Part shown: piece after piece, positions 26,915 through 36,321 of the stretch
How the letters are laid out: the number at the start of each line of letters is the position of its first letter
Numbering within the stretch: the stretch's first letter is position 1
From: Psychrilyobacter piezotolerans
GTDB taxonomy: Bacteria; Fusobacteriota; Fusobacteriia; Fusobacteriales; Fusobacteriaceae
Assembly: GCF_003391055.1 (NCBI RefSeq)
Contig: NZ_QUAJ01000020.1
Span: 1 to 64,000 of the forward strand
Reading direction: 5' to 3'
Length of the DNA stretch: 64,000 nt
Notes under the pieces: generated by a model
Told to the model about the DNA's origin: nothing
Seen by the model: only the letters and a program-made list of their open reading frames with translations
The model's database searches: none
Translations under genes and position numbers: made by a program

Positions 26915-29900
26915 TTATCCCTCTATATCTTCATCTTCATATTTGTATCCCTTATAACAAACTCTGTGGAAGATTGCAAATAAGATTGGTACTATACCTA
27001 ATGTTATACCTAAACAGAAGATCAATCCAAAGATCATGGTTACTGCCATTCCTTCGAACATTACTCCTCCACCTAGCCATAATGGGATAAGTCCGCACAC
27101 TGTAGTAGCAGTAGTAAGGACAATTGGTCTGAATCTAGCCTGTGCTGCATGTACTATTGCACCTGGTAGTTCACGTCCCTCTTCATCCTTTTCAATATTT
27201 ATCCTGTCTATCAATACAATGGCATTATTTATCATGATACCGACTAGAGATAGTGCCCCTAATATAGGCATAAATCCAAATGGAAGCTGGGTTATTCCCA
27301 ATCCAAATGTTATACCGGTTAAGATGAGTGGTAATGCAGCTAAAATTGTGATTAATATCGTATATGAATTAAACTGAATTATAAGTAGTAACAATATAAA
27401 GATTCCTGCTATGGGGAATTTTGCAGCTAGTGCATCATTTGCCTTTGTACTGTTATAGTATTCCCCATTTAATTCATAACTATAACCATATTCCCACTTA
27501 GATGCAGCTTCATCTAATAATGGTTTGATTTTTAATGTCTGTTCCATAGCTGTTGCTGGGTTTCTTAATCCAACTTGAAACATCATGGCCTTTATCTTGT
27601 CCCTTCTAACTATTTTAGGTGCTTCCCATACTGTTTTTATCTCAGCTACCTGCCCAAGTGGTACCGAGTTACCTGTAGTCTGGTTATAGATCGGTGTATT
27701 TTTTAAGACCTCTATATCTTCTCTGGAAGTACCTTGAGATCTCAACATCACCGGGATCAACCGGTCTTGTTCTCTATAGTCTGTCAGTTTTATTCCGCTT
27801 AGGATACTGTTTAAAGATATTGCTATATCCTGACTTGTAAGTCCGGCTCTGAGTGCTCTTTGCTGGTCTATATTAACTGTAAACTTTCTATTTTTTCCAC
27901 CCCAGTCGGTCTTTGTATCAGCTAAGCCTACAATATTTTCTTTGACTATTTTTTCTACTTCTGCAATATATTCATGTAATTTATCTGTATCTCTACCTTT
28001 TACCCTGATCTCTATTGGACGGTCACTTGGAGATCCATTCTGCAGAGTGTCTATCTTAATATTAGCATCTGGGTAATTTTTCTCAAACCATGCTATAAGT
28101 TTAGGCTGGATCTCAGATTTTATAATATCAAAACTGGTAGTATTGATTATTGCAAAGGCAAAATTTGGCTGACTCATCTTAGGAGTATGAGATAAGATAT
28201 ATCTTGGAGCACTCTCCCCTATAAATGTTCCTGTACTTAATATTCCTTCTTTTTCATATTTAACCAAAGTTCCACCTGCTAAGATATTGGCAATTAATGG
28301 TGGTTCTACCTGCTTTGGATTTTCTAAGAAATATTCCTTTCGAATATATTTTTCTGCATCCAATACCATCTTAGTTGTAGTTTCTATAGATGTTCCAAAT
28401 GGCAATTCTGCTTCTACTGTCAATATAGGGACATCTTTATCCGGCATGAATTTGACCTTAACAAAGGTTTTAAATCCAAATACAGCTATAAAGAATATTC
28501 CAATAATTATTATACCTGCCATAAACTTATGTTTTAGTGCTTTTAGAAGAGATCCTCTATAAAGTCTATAGAATTTACTGTCATAGCCTGCTTCCTGCTT
28601 CTCTACCTTTAAAAATAATACACAGAGCAGGGGAATAAAAGTTATTCCTAATATCCATGATAATCCTAAACAAATGGCAACTACATAGGTTATAGGTCCT
28701 GTATATTCTCCCATAGTTCCAGCTGCCAGCACTATTGGTAAGAAAGCTGATATGGTAACCAAAGAAGAGATCATAAGTGGCCCCTTCAACGTTCTTGAAG
28801 CTTCTAAGGCAGCGTCTATCTTGTCCATTCCTTTTTCCATATTGACCATGATTGCTTCTGATATTACTATTCCATTATCTACCAGCATTCCCAATACAAT
28901 TATCAGAGCTGCCAGTGAGACTTGATTAAGACTTAAGCCGAAATAACTTAAAAATACCATGGATGATGCCATTACTATAGGAATCAATGAAGCTACGATG
29001 GCCCCCACTCTAAGGCCTAAAAATATTATGAGTACCAGCATTACTGTAAGTATAGATTGAGCTACATTGGATAGGAAACTCTGGACACTTTTATCTACCC
29101 TGGCAGCTTCCTGGGTTAAATATGTAAAATCTACTCCTATGGGGTAGCTGGATTCTACAGCTGTAATTTTTTCATCTATCTCTTTTTGGAGGTCCAAGAT
29201 GTTTCCTCCCTCCTTTAAAGAGATTCCAAGAACGATGGTATCCTTACCGTTAAATTTTTCCCTTGTAAGGATAGGTTCTTGGTATGCTCTCCTTACCTTA
29301 GCAATATCTTCTACAGTTACCAAATTTCCCTTTGGAAGTCTTATAACTGTATTTCTTATATCATCTACAGAGTCAAAGTTTCCACTGGGTTCAAAACTCA
29401 GTCTTTCTTTGCCTAAAAGGATCTGTCCCCCGGGGGATAATATATTTGTGTTCTCTAGAACTTGTTTTAGATATCCCGGAGAAATACCAAATTGTGATAA
29501 TTTAGCATTATCATAATCTATAAATATATTTTCCGGTCTGACTCCGTACTGGACTATTCTACCTACATTTTTCATGGTCAACAATTCTTCCGTTGTAAAC
29601 TTAGCGACTCTTCTCAGATTCTCAGGTGAATATCCATCAGCTGTGACAGCTATCAGTGTCCCGTAAACATCACCAAAGTCATCATTTACAAAGGGTGGTA
29701 GTGCACCACTTGGTAGATCTTTTTTAGCGTCATCTACCTTTCTCCTCAACTTATCAAAGATTGGTCTCATTATTTTATACTCATCCTTAAACTGTACCGT
29801 AATATAAGAGAATCCTTCCCTACTCTCACTGTTGATATAGTCGACTTCCGGCATCTCTTGAATTCTCTGCTCAATCCTATCTGTCACTAAGTTCTCTACC

Positions 29901-30073
29901 CTGCTGGGACTGGCCCCTGGATATAGAGTAGCCACAGTAGCTGTTCTTACTACATATCCTGGATCCTCTGCCTTTGGTAATTTAAAGTAGGTGGAAACTC
30001 CAGCTAGTGCTAAAAGCAATATAAAAGTAAATGTAACTACTTTTTTCTTAATTGCCATCTCTGTTAAATTCAT
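26915..30073 (-). CDS. RND-family efflux pump, inner-membrane transporter
   Basis: 1052 residues with the 12-helix AcrB/CusA layout: one N-terminal helix, a large periplasmic loop (~35-330), helices 2-6, a second loop (~550-850) and helices 7-12. 'NGIVISEAI' in TM4 ('VLGMLVDNGIVISEAI', ~390-405) carries one Asp of the proton relay, and 'GIMINNAIVLID' lies in TM10. It is closest in character to the HAE1/MexB-like 'AcrB/AcrD/AcrF' type with 'YPGASPSRVENLVT' near residue 50. It is third after tetR in a minus-strand operon with an adaptor and an outer-membrane component. Substrate unknown; the fused binding domain on the outer component is unusual. Confidence 0.93.
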   Translation of the reverse strand: MNLTEMAIKKKVVTFTFILLLALAGVSTYFKLPKAEDPGYVVRTATVATLYPGASPSRVENLVTDRIEQRIQEMPEVDYINSESREGFSYITVQFKDEYKIMRPIFDKLRRKVDDAKKDLPSGALPPFVNDDFGDVYGTLIAVTADGYSPENLRRVAKFTTEELLTMKNVGRIVQYGVRPENIFIDYDNAKLSQFGISPGYLKQVLENTNILSPGGQILLGKERLSFEPSGNFDSVDDIRNTVIRLPKGNLVTVEDIAKVRRAYQEPILTREKFNGKDTIVLGISLKEGGNILDLQKEIDEKITAVESSYPIGVDFTYLTQEAARVDKSVQSFLSNVAQSILTVMLVLIIFLGLRVGAIVASLIPIVMASSMVFLSYFGLSLNQVSLAALIIVLGMLVDNGIVISEAIMVNMEKGMDKIDAALEASRTLKGPLMISSLVTISAFLPIVLAAGTMGEYTGPITYVVAICLGLSWILGITFIPLLCVLFLKVEKQEAGYDSKFYRLYRGSLLKALKHKFMAGIIIIGIFFIAVFGFKTFVKVKFMPDKDVPILTVEAELPFGTSIETTTKMVLDAEKYIRKEYFLENPKQVEPPLIANILAGGTLVKYEKEGILSTGTFIGESAPRYILSHTPKMSQPNFAFAIINTTSFDIIKSEIQPKLIAWFEKNYPDANIKIDTLQNGSPSDRPIEIRVKGRDTDKLHEYIAEVEKIVKENIVGLADTKTDWGGKNRKFTVNIDQQRALRAGLTSQDIAISLNSILSGIKLTDYREQDRLIPVMLRSQGTSREDIEVLKNTPIYNQTTGNSVPLGQVAEIKTVWEAPKIVRRDKIKAMMFQVGLRNPATAMEQTLKIKPLLDEAASKWEYGYSYELNGEYYNSTKANDALAAKFPIAGIFILLLLIIQFNSYTILITILAALPLILTGITFGLGITQLPFGFMPILGALSLVGIMINNAIVLIDRINIEKDEEGRELPGAIVHAAQARFRPIVLTTATTVCGLIPLWLGGGVMFEGMAVTMIFGLIFCLGITLGIVPILFAIFHRVCYKGYKYEDEDIEG

Positions 30074-30085
30074 CTAAATTCCTCC

Positions 30086-31168
30086 CTATTTTAATTTTAC
30101 CTGCTGACCATCTTCTAATTTAGTCATTCCAGCTGTAATTAATTCATCTCCCTCTGATAACCCGTCTAAAATTTCTAAACCTTTGTTGGTAACCATACCT
30201 GTTTTAACCTCAATTTTTCTGACAATTCCTATCCCTTCACCGGCTTTTTCTACGATAAAGACATAGTTAGTGTCTGCACCCTTTAAGATTACATTTAAAG
30301 GTATGAATATCTTATTTTTTTCACTTACCTCATCTTTATTAAAATCCACTACAACAGACATCCCGCTTTTCAAACTTTTATCTGCATCTAATATAGCTAC
30401 CTTTACAGGATATGTGGCTCCGTATTGCAGTGATGATGTAGCTACTCTCACAACTTTACCTAAATAAGTTTTTTCCAATGCACCTGCATAGATATTGACC
30501 TGTGATCCAATTTTTATTTGTCCGATTGCACTCTCAGGAACAAATGTTATTGCTTGTAAATCTGCATCTGTATTCAGTATATATACTGATTGGCCAGCAG
30601 CTACATTTTCATTCACTTCTGAGACTTTAACAGCTACTGTACCATCTATAGGAGATTTTAATTGGGTGTATTTCAGTTGACGTTTGGCATATTTCACTCC
30701 TTCATCTGCAACCTTTAAAGAGGCTGCCGTAGAATCCATTCTGGCTTTTGCACTGTCAAATTCACTCTTAGATACACTGTCATTTTGATATAGTTCTTTT
30801 ATCCTGTTATAGCTTGATTGTGCCTCTATTTGTGATGCTCTGGCAGTTTCATAAGAACTCTCAGCCTTTCTTAATTGAATTTCATAATCTATCTTATCCA
30901 GGGTGGCTAAAACTTCTCCCTTTTTTACCGGCTGCCCCAGCTTAAAGTTCATCTTTTCAATGTTTCCAGGTACTCTGAAACTTACCTCAGGTTCGAAAGT
31001 AGACTTTATATCCCCTGTGAAACTGAGAGACTGTGCCGGACTTTTTAATTCTATTGTTTTATGCCTGACAGTTCTTAATTCAATTTTTTCCTCTTCTTTT
31101 TTAGTCCCGCAGCTTGCAAGGGCTACTATTACAAATCCTATAGTTAGTATTTTTTTGTATAATGACAT
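30086..31168 (-). CDS. RND efflux periplasmic adaptor lipoprotein (MFP)
   Basis: 360 residues from ATG 31168, which has GAGGAGG before it; an ATG 15 bases earlier is in frame but has no site. A lipobox 'IVALASC' puts the lipidated Cys near residue 20. Then a biotinyl-lipoyl half motif ('PVKKGEVLATLD'), an alpha-helical hairpin (~95-165), the second half 'LKSPIDGTVAVKV', a beta-barrel domain and a membrane-proximal domain ending 'GLSEGDELITAGM'. It links the pump encoded downstream to the outer-membrane channel encoded upstream. Gap to the pump gene is 12 bases. Confidence 0.92.
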   Translation of the reverse strand: MSLYKKILTIGFVIVALASCGTKKEEEKIELRTVRHKTIELKSPAQSLSFTGDIKSTFEPEVSFRVPGNIEKMNFKLGQPVKKGEVLATLDKIDYEIQLRKAESSYETARASQIEAQSSYNRIKELYQNDSVSKSEFDSAKARMDSTAASLKVADEGVKYAKRQLKYTQLKSPIDGTVAVKVSEVNENVAAGQSVYILNTDADLQAITFVPESAIGQIKIGSQVNIYAGALEKTYLGKVVRVATSSLQYGATYPVKVAILDADKSLKSGMSVVVDFNKDEVSEKNKIFIPLNVILKGADTNYVFIVEKAGEGIGIVRKIEVKTGMVTNKGLEILDGLSEGDELITAGMTKLEDGQQVKLK

Positions 31169-31190
31169 TTGTTTCCTCCTCATTTTTTGA

Positions 31191-33503
31191 TTATTGTACC
31201 TTTAAATTAGTTTCACCTAGTAATTCGAAATATGCTTCAGGGTCTAATAGATGGTAAACTCCTACAGCTCTTTCTGTTATCATCAACTTAGTATAATAAT
31301 CATATTTAGATGCACTCTCAGTTTCCTTGGCTTGAATTGCCACATTCTGAGAATCTAATAATTCAGTTATAGATACCTCTCCCCTTGAGTATGAATCCGT
31401 CACTAACTCAAGAGTTTTATCTGCTGCAACTCTGGCATCTTTTGAAGTTTCCACATTTATTTTAGCCGTTACTAAATCTGTTAGAGAAGCTCTGATATTT
31501 TGTTTTACACTATTTTCAACATCTTCTTTTTGAGTTGTTAATTTTTGTAGTTGCTCAGTGGCTGTATTTCTTTTGGCTATCCTCTCTCCCCCTTCTAATA
31601 ATGGGATACTTACCTCTATTCCTACAGTCCATGCTTCCTTTCTGGGGTCAGAGTCTGCCGGGTTAGAATATAGATTACCACTACCACTTCTATCCATATA
31701 GTAGTTGTAGTTAGCAGTGAGTGCCACCTCAGGGGCATAGAAATTTCTATCTGCTTCCTTTAACCTTCTCTCTGCTGCATCCATATAACTATCGATCTGT
31801 TTAATCTCAGTGGAATTTTCAAGACCTAATTTCATCAGTTTATCTAAGGTGTCGTCCATTACGTTTTTCTTAGTTAACTCCAAACCTGCTATTCCTAAAA
31901 ACTCTTCAGTATCCAGGATATCCACAGGTTGAAAGTTTGTATCCAGCTCGTTATTTAAAATTCTCATCAACCCTTCCTTGGCATTTTTAAGTTTAGCCTG
32001 GGAGTCAGTTAATTTACTGATATCTGTAGCTAACTTACTCTCCCATCTGTATACATCTGATTTTCTGGAATATCCTACTTTTTCCCTGACTCTGGCTAAC
32101 TCCAAGTTCTTTTTAGTCAATTCTAAGTTACTGTATTGAATACTTTCAGAAGCCTTTAATTTTAATACATTAAAGTAGGCTGTAGAAACCGTTAAGATTG
32201 TATCTAATTCACTTTGTTTATAACTTTCTTTTTCTGCATTGAAAACACTTTTTTCTACAGATACCGCTGAATTTAACTTATCGTTAAAGATTACCTGTCT
32301 TAACCCTACACCTACATAAGTATTTTCTTTTTTAACATCGTTGGGAGCATCTGCCTGCCCCTGGTCTACGACCTTGTATCCACCTGCTGCTTTTATTTGT
32401 GGCAGTCTGGATGATTGGACTGCATCCACTTGGTATTCCTGGATATTTAGATCATTTTTATCTATTGTTAGTTGCAGATTGTCCTCTAAACCCTTTCTTA
32501 TGGATGAATAGAGGGTCAGTTCCTTTCCTAAACTTTTTTCCCCTACTACCTTAGCTGACACCGTTGTTCTCCAATTGGGCCATTTACCTATTTTTTCAGC
32601 TACCGATTGATTGATAACCGGTCTCAGTTCTCCCCCAACCAAATAAACTTTTTGGTTTTTAGCACTGCCGCCATCTAATATTTCCAGGAGAGAGATAGCT
32701 GATTTTCGGAGTCTTTTTTGGATATTTGTATCTACCTCGAAAGAGAGGTATGCCTGGTCACTTACTCCTGTTCCATATCCATCTGCATATGTTACTATTT
32801 TTTCATTGTTTAAAACATCCATGATTTGAATAAACTCTTCTTTGTCTGAAAAACCACCTAAAAGAGCTACTTTCTGCCCTTTGACATCTGCAGCTAATTT
32901 TTCATAATCTCCATTAAAGGCAGCCCATTTAATCTTGGATATTCCATTTTCCTTTATCTGTTTTTCTACAAAAGGAATTATTCTTTCATCTGCCTTTAAT
33001 AATTCTTCTGGTGCTATAAGTGTAATTTCTGAAAAATCACCCTCTACACTTTTGAGAAGTTGGAATATTTTTTTAAACCCCACTGGTTGAACACTATAGG
33101 TAAGATTTTCCACCCCACTGGTTTCACCATGATAGATATATTGAGCAAAAGGCATTATACTTAATTTTTTTATCTTTTTTTTCCCTAGAATTACATTGGA
33201 CACTATAAAATCTCCGCCTACAATTACGTCTACACCCCTGTCTGCAACTAGTTCATTGTATCTTTTTTCAATCTCTTCCTTCCCGCTTTCTGCTATAATT
33301 TGATATTCTTTTGGAAAAACCGCATTATAACTTCCTTCTAAAACAGCTGTAAATTCTTTTTCCATGATACTCTGAGAGTTTTTCATATTATTACTACTTT
33401 TTTGACTGTATAATACAGCAATATTTACAGCTTCTTTAGCAAAGGTGCAAACACTTATGACAAATAACAGAATAATTAAACTTATTTTTTTTATCAATTT
33501 CAT
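31191..33503 (-). CDS. TolC-like outer-membrane efflux protein fused to a periplasmic-binding-like domain
   Basis: 770 residues. Signal peptide 1-22 (MKLIKKISLIILLFVISVCTFA). Residues ~25-315 look like an ABC-type substrate-binding (ABC_sub_bind/Leu-binding type) fold: 'VNIAVLYSQKSSNN', 'RGVDVIVGGDF', 'VGFKKIFQLLKSVEGDFSEITLIAP', 'VALLGGFSD'. Residues ~350-760 are an OEP/TolC domain with long helices and the repeated 'LNIQEYQVDAVQSSRLPQIKAAGGYKV' / 'AERRLKEADRNFYAPEVAL' pattern. Typical TolC proteins are 420-490 residues, so the extra N-terminal domain is the odd feature. It lies first after tetR, followed by adaptor and pump. The fusion is seen directly; a ligand-sensing or cargo-delivery role would be inference. 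Confidence 0.88.
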   Translation of the reverse strand: MKLIKKISLIILLFVISVCTFAKEAVNIAVLYSQKSSNNMKNSQSIMEKEFTAVLEGSYNAVFPKEYQIIAESGKEEIEKRYNELVADRGVDVIVGGDFIVSNVILGKKKIKKLSIMPFAQYIYHGETSGVENLTYSVQPVGFKKIFQLLKSVEGDFSEITLIAPEELLKADERIIPFVEKQIKENGISKIKWAAFNGDYEKLAADVKGQKVALLGGFSDKEEFIQIMDVLNNEKIVTYADGYGTGVSDQAYLSFEVDTNIQKRLRKSAISLLEILDGGSAKNQKVYLVGGELRPVINQSVAEKIGKWPNWRTTVSAKVVGEKSLGKELTLYSSIRKGLEDNLQLTIDKNDLNIQEYQVDAVQSSRLPQIKAAGGYKVVDQGQADAPNDVKKENTYVGVGLRQVIFNDKLNSAVSVEKSVFNAEKESYKQSELDTILTVSTAYFNVLKLKASESIQYSNLELTKKNLELARVREKVGYSRKSDVYRWESKLATDISKLTDSQAKLKNAKEGLMRILNNELDTNFQPVDILDTEEFLGIAGLELTKKNVMDDTLDKLMKLGLENSTEIKQIDSYMDAAERRLKEADRNFYAPEVALTANYNYYMDRSGSGNLYSNPADSDPRKEAWTVGIEVSIPLLEGGERIAKRNTATEQLQKLTTQKEDVENSVKQNIRASLTDLVTAKINVETSKDARVAADKTLELVTDSYSRGEVSITELLDSQNVAIQAKETESASKYDYYTKLMITERAVGVYHLLDPEAYFELLGETNLKVQ

Positions 33504-33592
33504 TCCTCCTATATACTGTTTAAATTGGGAATTAACGTTTTTCTTATTTTTCTAACTTATATTATATGAAAAACAGTTGGTTTCCCTACAAA

Positions 33593-34150
33593 TTAATTTT
33601 TATTTATTATGCTGTCGGTGATATATTTACTGATATCTACATTTTCATCATGAAAGACCCTGCCATAGAGATAACCTCCAATACTCATGAGTATTATCCC
33701 CATTGCAGCCTCTTCTAAATCCTTTTTTATACTAAATTCTTTTTTTTCTGCCCCTCTTTTCAGGATTCCCAAGACAAATTCATAATCTTTTATGGAACGT
33801 TTTCTAAATTTTTCTTGAAGTTTTGGAGGTAACCCATTAAAATTAAAAGCTAATTGTGCCATGGCTTCTGCGTATAGTGTGTCCTCCTTATCTGCTCTTA
33901 TTAAATAGGCATCTAATTTTTCTTTTTCACTTTCATAGGTTAATATTTCATCTTTATTTTTTTGAATTCTTTCTTCTATTACCTCCATTACTGCGATCCC
34001 TAAATCCTCTTTCTTTTTAAAATAATGATAGATACTGGATTTTGCAATGCCGACTTCATCTGCAACTTTTTTAAAACTTAACCATTCATACCCCCTTTCA
34101 CTGACCATCCTTAGTGCTACTCTGATTATTTCACTTTTTGTATTATTCAT
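33593..34150 (-). CDS. TetR-family transcriptional regulator of the efflux operon
   Basis: 185 residues. Helix-turn-helix at ~8-55: 'RVALRMVSERGYEWLSFKK', 'VADEVGIAKSSIYHYFKKKEDL' is the canonical TetR recognition region. The C-terminal part is an unassigned ligand-binding domain. It is the first gene of a minus-strand operon with the TolC fusion, adaptor and pump. Its promoter overlaps a palindrome (see 34175-34203) that also occurs before the hydrolase-mlaA pair at 36286, so it probably controls itself, the pump and that pair (inference). Confidence 0.92.
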   Translation of the reverse strand: MNNTKSEIIRVALRMVSERGYEWLSFKKVADEVGIAKSSIYHYFKKKEDLGIAVMEVIEERIQKNKDEILTYESEKEKLDAYLIRADKEDTLYAEAMAQLAFNFNGLPPKLQEKFRKRSIKDYEFVLGILKRGAEKKEFSIKKDLEEAAMGIILMSIGGYLYGRVFHDENVDISKYITDSIINKN

Positions 34151-34174
34151 CTTCCCCTCCTAAATATCCTAACC

Positions 34175-34203
34175 ATTATAGCCTACCTATAGGTCGGTGT
34201 CAA
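34175..34203 (-). promoter_or_regulatory. promoter with overlapping TetR-type operator before tetR
   Basis: Minus strand TTGACA (34203-34198), 17-base spacer, TATAAT (34180-34175), both perfect. The spacer contains the palindrome ACCTATAGGT within CCGACCTATAGGTAGG. An almost identical 29-base unit lies at 36286-36314. Confidence 0.85.
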
Positions 34204-34209
34204 TAAAAA

Positions 34210-34962
34210 TTAAATTTTTTTAATGTTGGTTTCTCTTATTTCCATAGATTTTAAATAAAGAAGCCTGACAACCTCATATTCAAAGGGAGTTCCCAGACTG
34301 TAGTATCGAAAGTCTGTTCTACTCCTGGTATCCACTCCTTCTACTCCTTTTATAACTAAATCTGTCTCCAAAGATCCCGAATGAATTGGATTCAGTGCAA
34401 AGGTAGTTAAACGGGAACCGGCATTCCTCAGGTCACTTGGCCCTAAAAATGGAAGGATTAGGTATGGACCATCCTTTACCCCATATACTGCCAGGGTATC
34501 ATTCAAAGTAAGTTCGCGTTTAGGAATATTTATAAGTGTCGCCACATCAAATAAACCTGCAACTCCGATTGTGGTATTTATAATAAATCTGCTTATTCCT
34601 GTAAATACAGTTTTAGAATCTAATAGTAATACTCCGTTTATTGCACTGATAGGTTCATACAGGTTACTAAAAAAATTGTTTATCCCTGTTCTTATTGTTT
34701 GCGGCAGGAAAAAATTATATGAATTAGATATTGGTAACCACACCCAATTATCGAATTGATAGTTGAAGTAGTATATCCTCCTATTCAATGGTTCTAATGG
34801 GTCATAGGTATCCATAATATCTGATTCTCCATCTTTTAAATGAAGTTTAAAATCCTTTGCTACGACTATTTTTTCTGCTTCATGAGAAGAAACTTTTTCT
34901 TTTACCTCTACACTGCTGCAACCAATAAAAAGTAAGGTTATTAAAATAAATATTTTTTTCAT
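34210..34962 (-). CDS. mlaA: MlaA (VacJ)-family outer-membrane lipoprotein, copy 1
   Basis: 250 residues. Lipoprotein signal with lipobox 'LLFIGC' (Cys ~15). The MlaA core is clear: 'DPLEPLNRRIYYFNYQFDNW' (~54-73), 'NNFFSNLYEPISAINGVLL', 'RFIINTTIGVAGLFDVA' and 'YGVKDGPYLILPFLGPSDLRN'. MlaA forms a ring in the outer membrane that removes misplaced phospholipids and works with the MlaFEDB system. The gene overlaps the end of the hydrolase gene by four bases (ATGA), so they are translationally coupled. A second copy of the pair lies upstream. Confidence 0.92.
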   Translation of the reverse strand: MKKIFILITLLFIGCSSVEVKEKVSSHEAEKIVVAKDFKLHLKDGESDIMDTYDPLEPLNRRIYYFNYQFDNWVWLPISNSYNFFLPQTIRTGINNFFSNLYEPISAINGVLLLDSKTVFTGISRFIINTTIGVAGLFDVATLINIPKRELTLNDTLAVYGVKDGPYLILPFLGPSDLRNAGSRLTTFALNPIHSGSLETDLVIKGVEGVDTRSRTDFRYYSLGTPFEYEVVRLLYLKSMEIRETNIKKI

Positions 34963-36215
34963 CTAAAATCACCGTTTAATAAAAAATCTATCACATAATC
35001 TATATTTTCTTCATAGAACATATTTCCACAATGTCCTCCATAGGGATAGACTTTTATCCTGCTGCCCATGATTTTTTTTAAATATTTTAGATTATCTTTA
35101 GTTAGAATTACCTCATCCTCATTGGTAACTACCATTACATTTTCACTATCTTTTAGGTAGGTCTCTACAGTTTTTAAACTGCTTTCCTCTGTTATCTCTT
35201 CCATAGTCAAATTTTTATCCAGTTTTTTATATGTTTTAAAGCCGATTTTTTCTATATAATCTTGAAAATTACTATAATTTATTGCTTTATAATACCCACT
35301 CATACTCTGAAATTTTTTTATTTTTTTATTAGGATCTGTAAACACCCCGCTTTTGGTCATAAGATCACTGATATAGTTGACATCTATGGCTATAAATCGA
35401 AATGCAGCACCAATAAGAACCTTTAATTCCTGATCGGTCATATTTAATTGTTTAAACAATGAATAGACTGCAGCCTCATCTATCTTCATCGTTCCATTTT
35501 TCTGACTATACTGCATTATACCTAAAATTATTTTTTGCAATAATTGATCTAATTCTTCCTCATTTTTTATATTGTTATCCAACATCTCATCCAATAATTT
35601 TGCCGAGTCATATAAATTTACCGTTGGATTTATTGCCATTATTCGTTTAAAATTAAAATATTTTTCCCGGCTGTCGATCTCTCCTAAAACAAGAGCCGTC
35701 GTTCCTCCCAGGCTGTACCCGGTAACATAAATTTCTTTATATTGAATCTTATCCTTTACTTTTTCAAGGGCTAACTTCATCACACTGTATATCTCCCTGC
35801 TGTCTTTTCCCAAAATTCCCGGAGCATGATTTTTAGAAGCTGAAACTATGAAGTTATAATCAAAACTGGTGGGTAACATAATCACACTAAAACCATTTTG
35901 ATATAATATCCTGCTCATGGTTAGCATCTTATGGGAATCATATTTCGAGCCTGTTCCTGCCAATAAAAATATCAGGGGAGCTTCCTTATCCTGTGCCATC
36001 AACCCAAATTTAAATTTTTCTAAATACCACAGATTAGGCGGGATTTCACTTGTCTTCAAATCTATTTTCATTTCTTCATAATTCTCATCTTCAAATTTTG
36101 CCATAAATTCTACTGGGGTTGCTAGTATTGTAGCCAAATATGGATCCTTATATGGATAATCATACCCGTAAACCCATAAATTTATTAATATATATATCAT
36201 CAATATTCTTTTCAT
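34959..36215 (-). CDS. alpha/beta hydrolase coupled to mlaA, copy 1
   Basis: 418 residues with a signal peptide (MKRILMIYILINLWVYG, cleavage near residue 18). The alpha/beta hydrolase nucleophile elbow is 'VTGYSLGGTTAL' (G-Y-S-L-G, ~167), an oxyanion-side motif 'LLAGTGSKYDSH' is at ~85, and a C-terminal 'YPYGGHCGNMFYE' supplies the likely catalytic His. It is thus probably a periplasmic or outer-membrane-attached serine hydrolase. Coupling with MlaA suggests action on lipids such as phospholipids in the outer membrane (inference). Transcription starts from the palindrome-bearing promoter at 36286-36314. Confidence 0.8.
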   Translation of the reverse strand: MKRILMIYILINLWVYGYDYPYKDPYLATILATPVEFMAKFEDENYEEMKIDLKTSEIPPNLWYLEKFKFGLMAQDKEAPLIFLLAGTGSKYDSHKMLTMSRILYQNGFSVIMLPTSFDYNFIVSASKNHAPGILGKDSREIYSVMKLALEKVKDKIQYKEIYVTGYSLGGTTALVLGEIDSREKYFNFKRIMAINPTVNLYDSAKLLDEMLDNNIKNEEELDQLLQKIILGIMQYSQKNGTMKIDEAAVYSLFKQLNMTDQELKVLIGAAFRFIAIDVNYISDLMTKSGVFTDPNKKIKKFQSMSGYYKAINYSNFQDYIEKIGFKTYKKLDKNLTMEEITEESSLKTVETYLKDSENVMVVTNEDEVILTKDNLKYLKKIMGSRIKVYPYGGHCGNMFYEENIDYVIDFLLNGDFR

Positions 36216-36285
36216 TCAACCCGCCCTTATCTTTTCCTAAAACAATAATTATCTATTCATTCTTTTCCTCCTGAATATCATAATC

Positions 36286-36314
36286 ATTATAGCCTACCTA
36301 TAGGTCGGTGTCAA
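36286..36314 (-). promoter_or_regulatory. promoter with overlapping TetR-type operator before hydrolase-mlaA copy 1
   Basis: Minus strand TTGACA (36314-36309), 17-base spacer with CCGACCTATAGGTAGG, TATAAT (36291-36286). It is the same unit as before tetR (34175-34203). Confidence 0.85.
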
Positions 36315-36321
36315 CGTTAAA

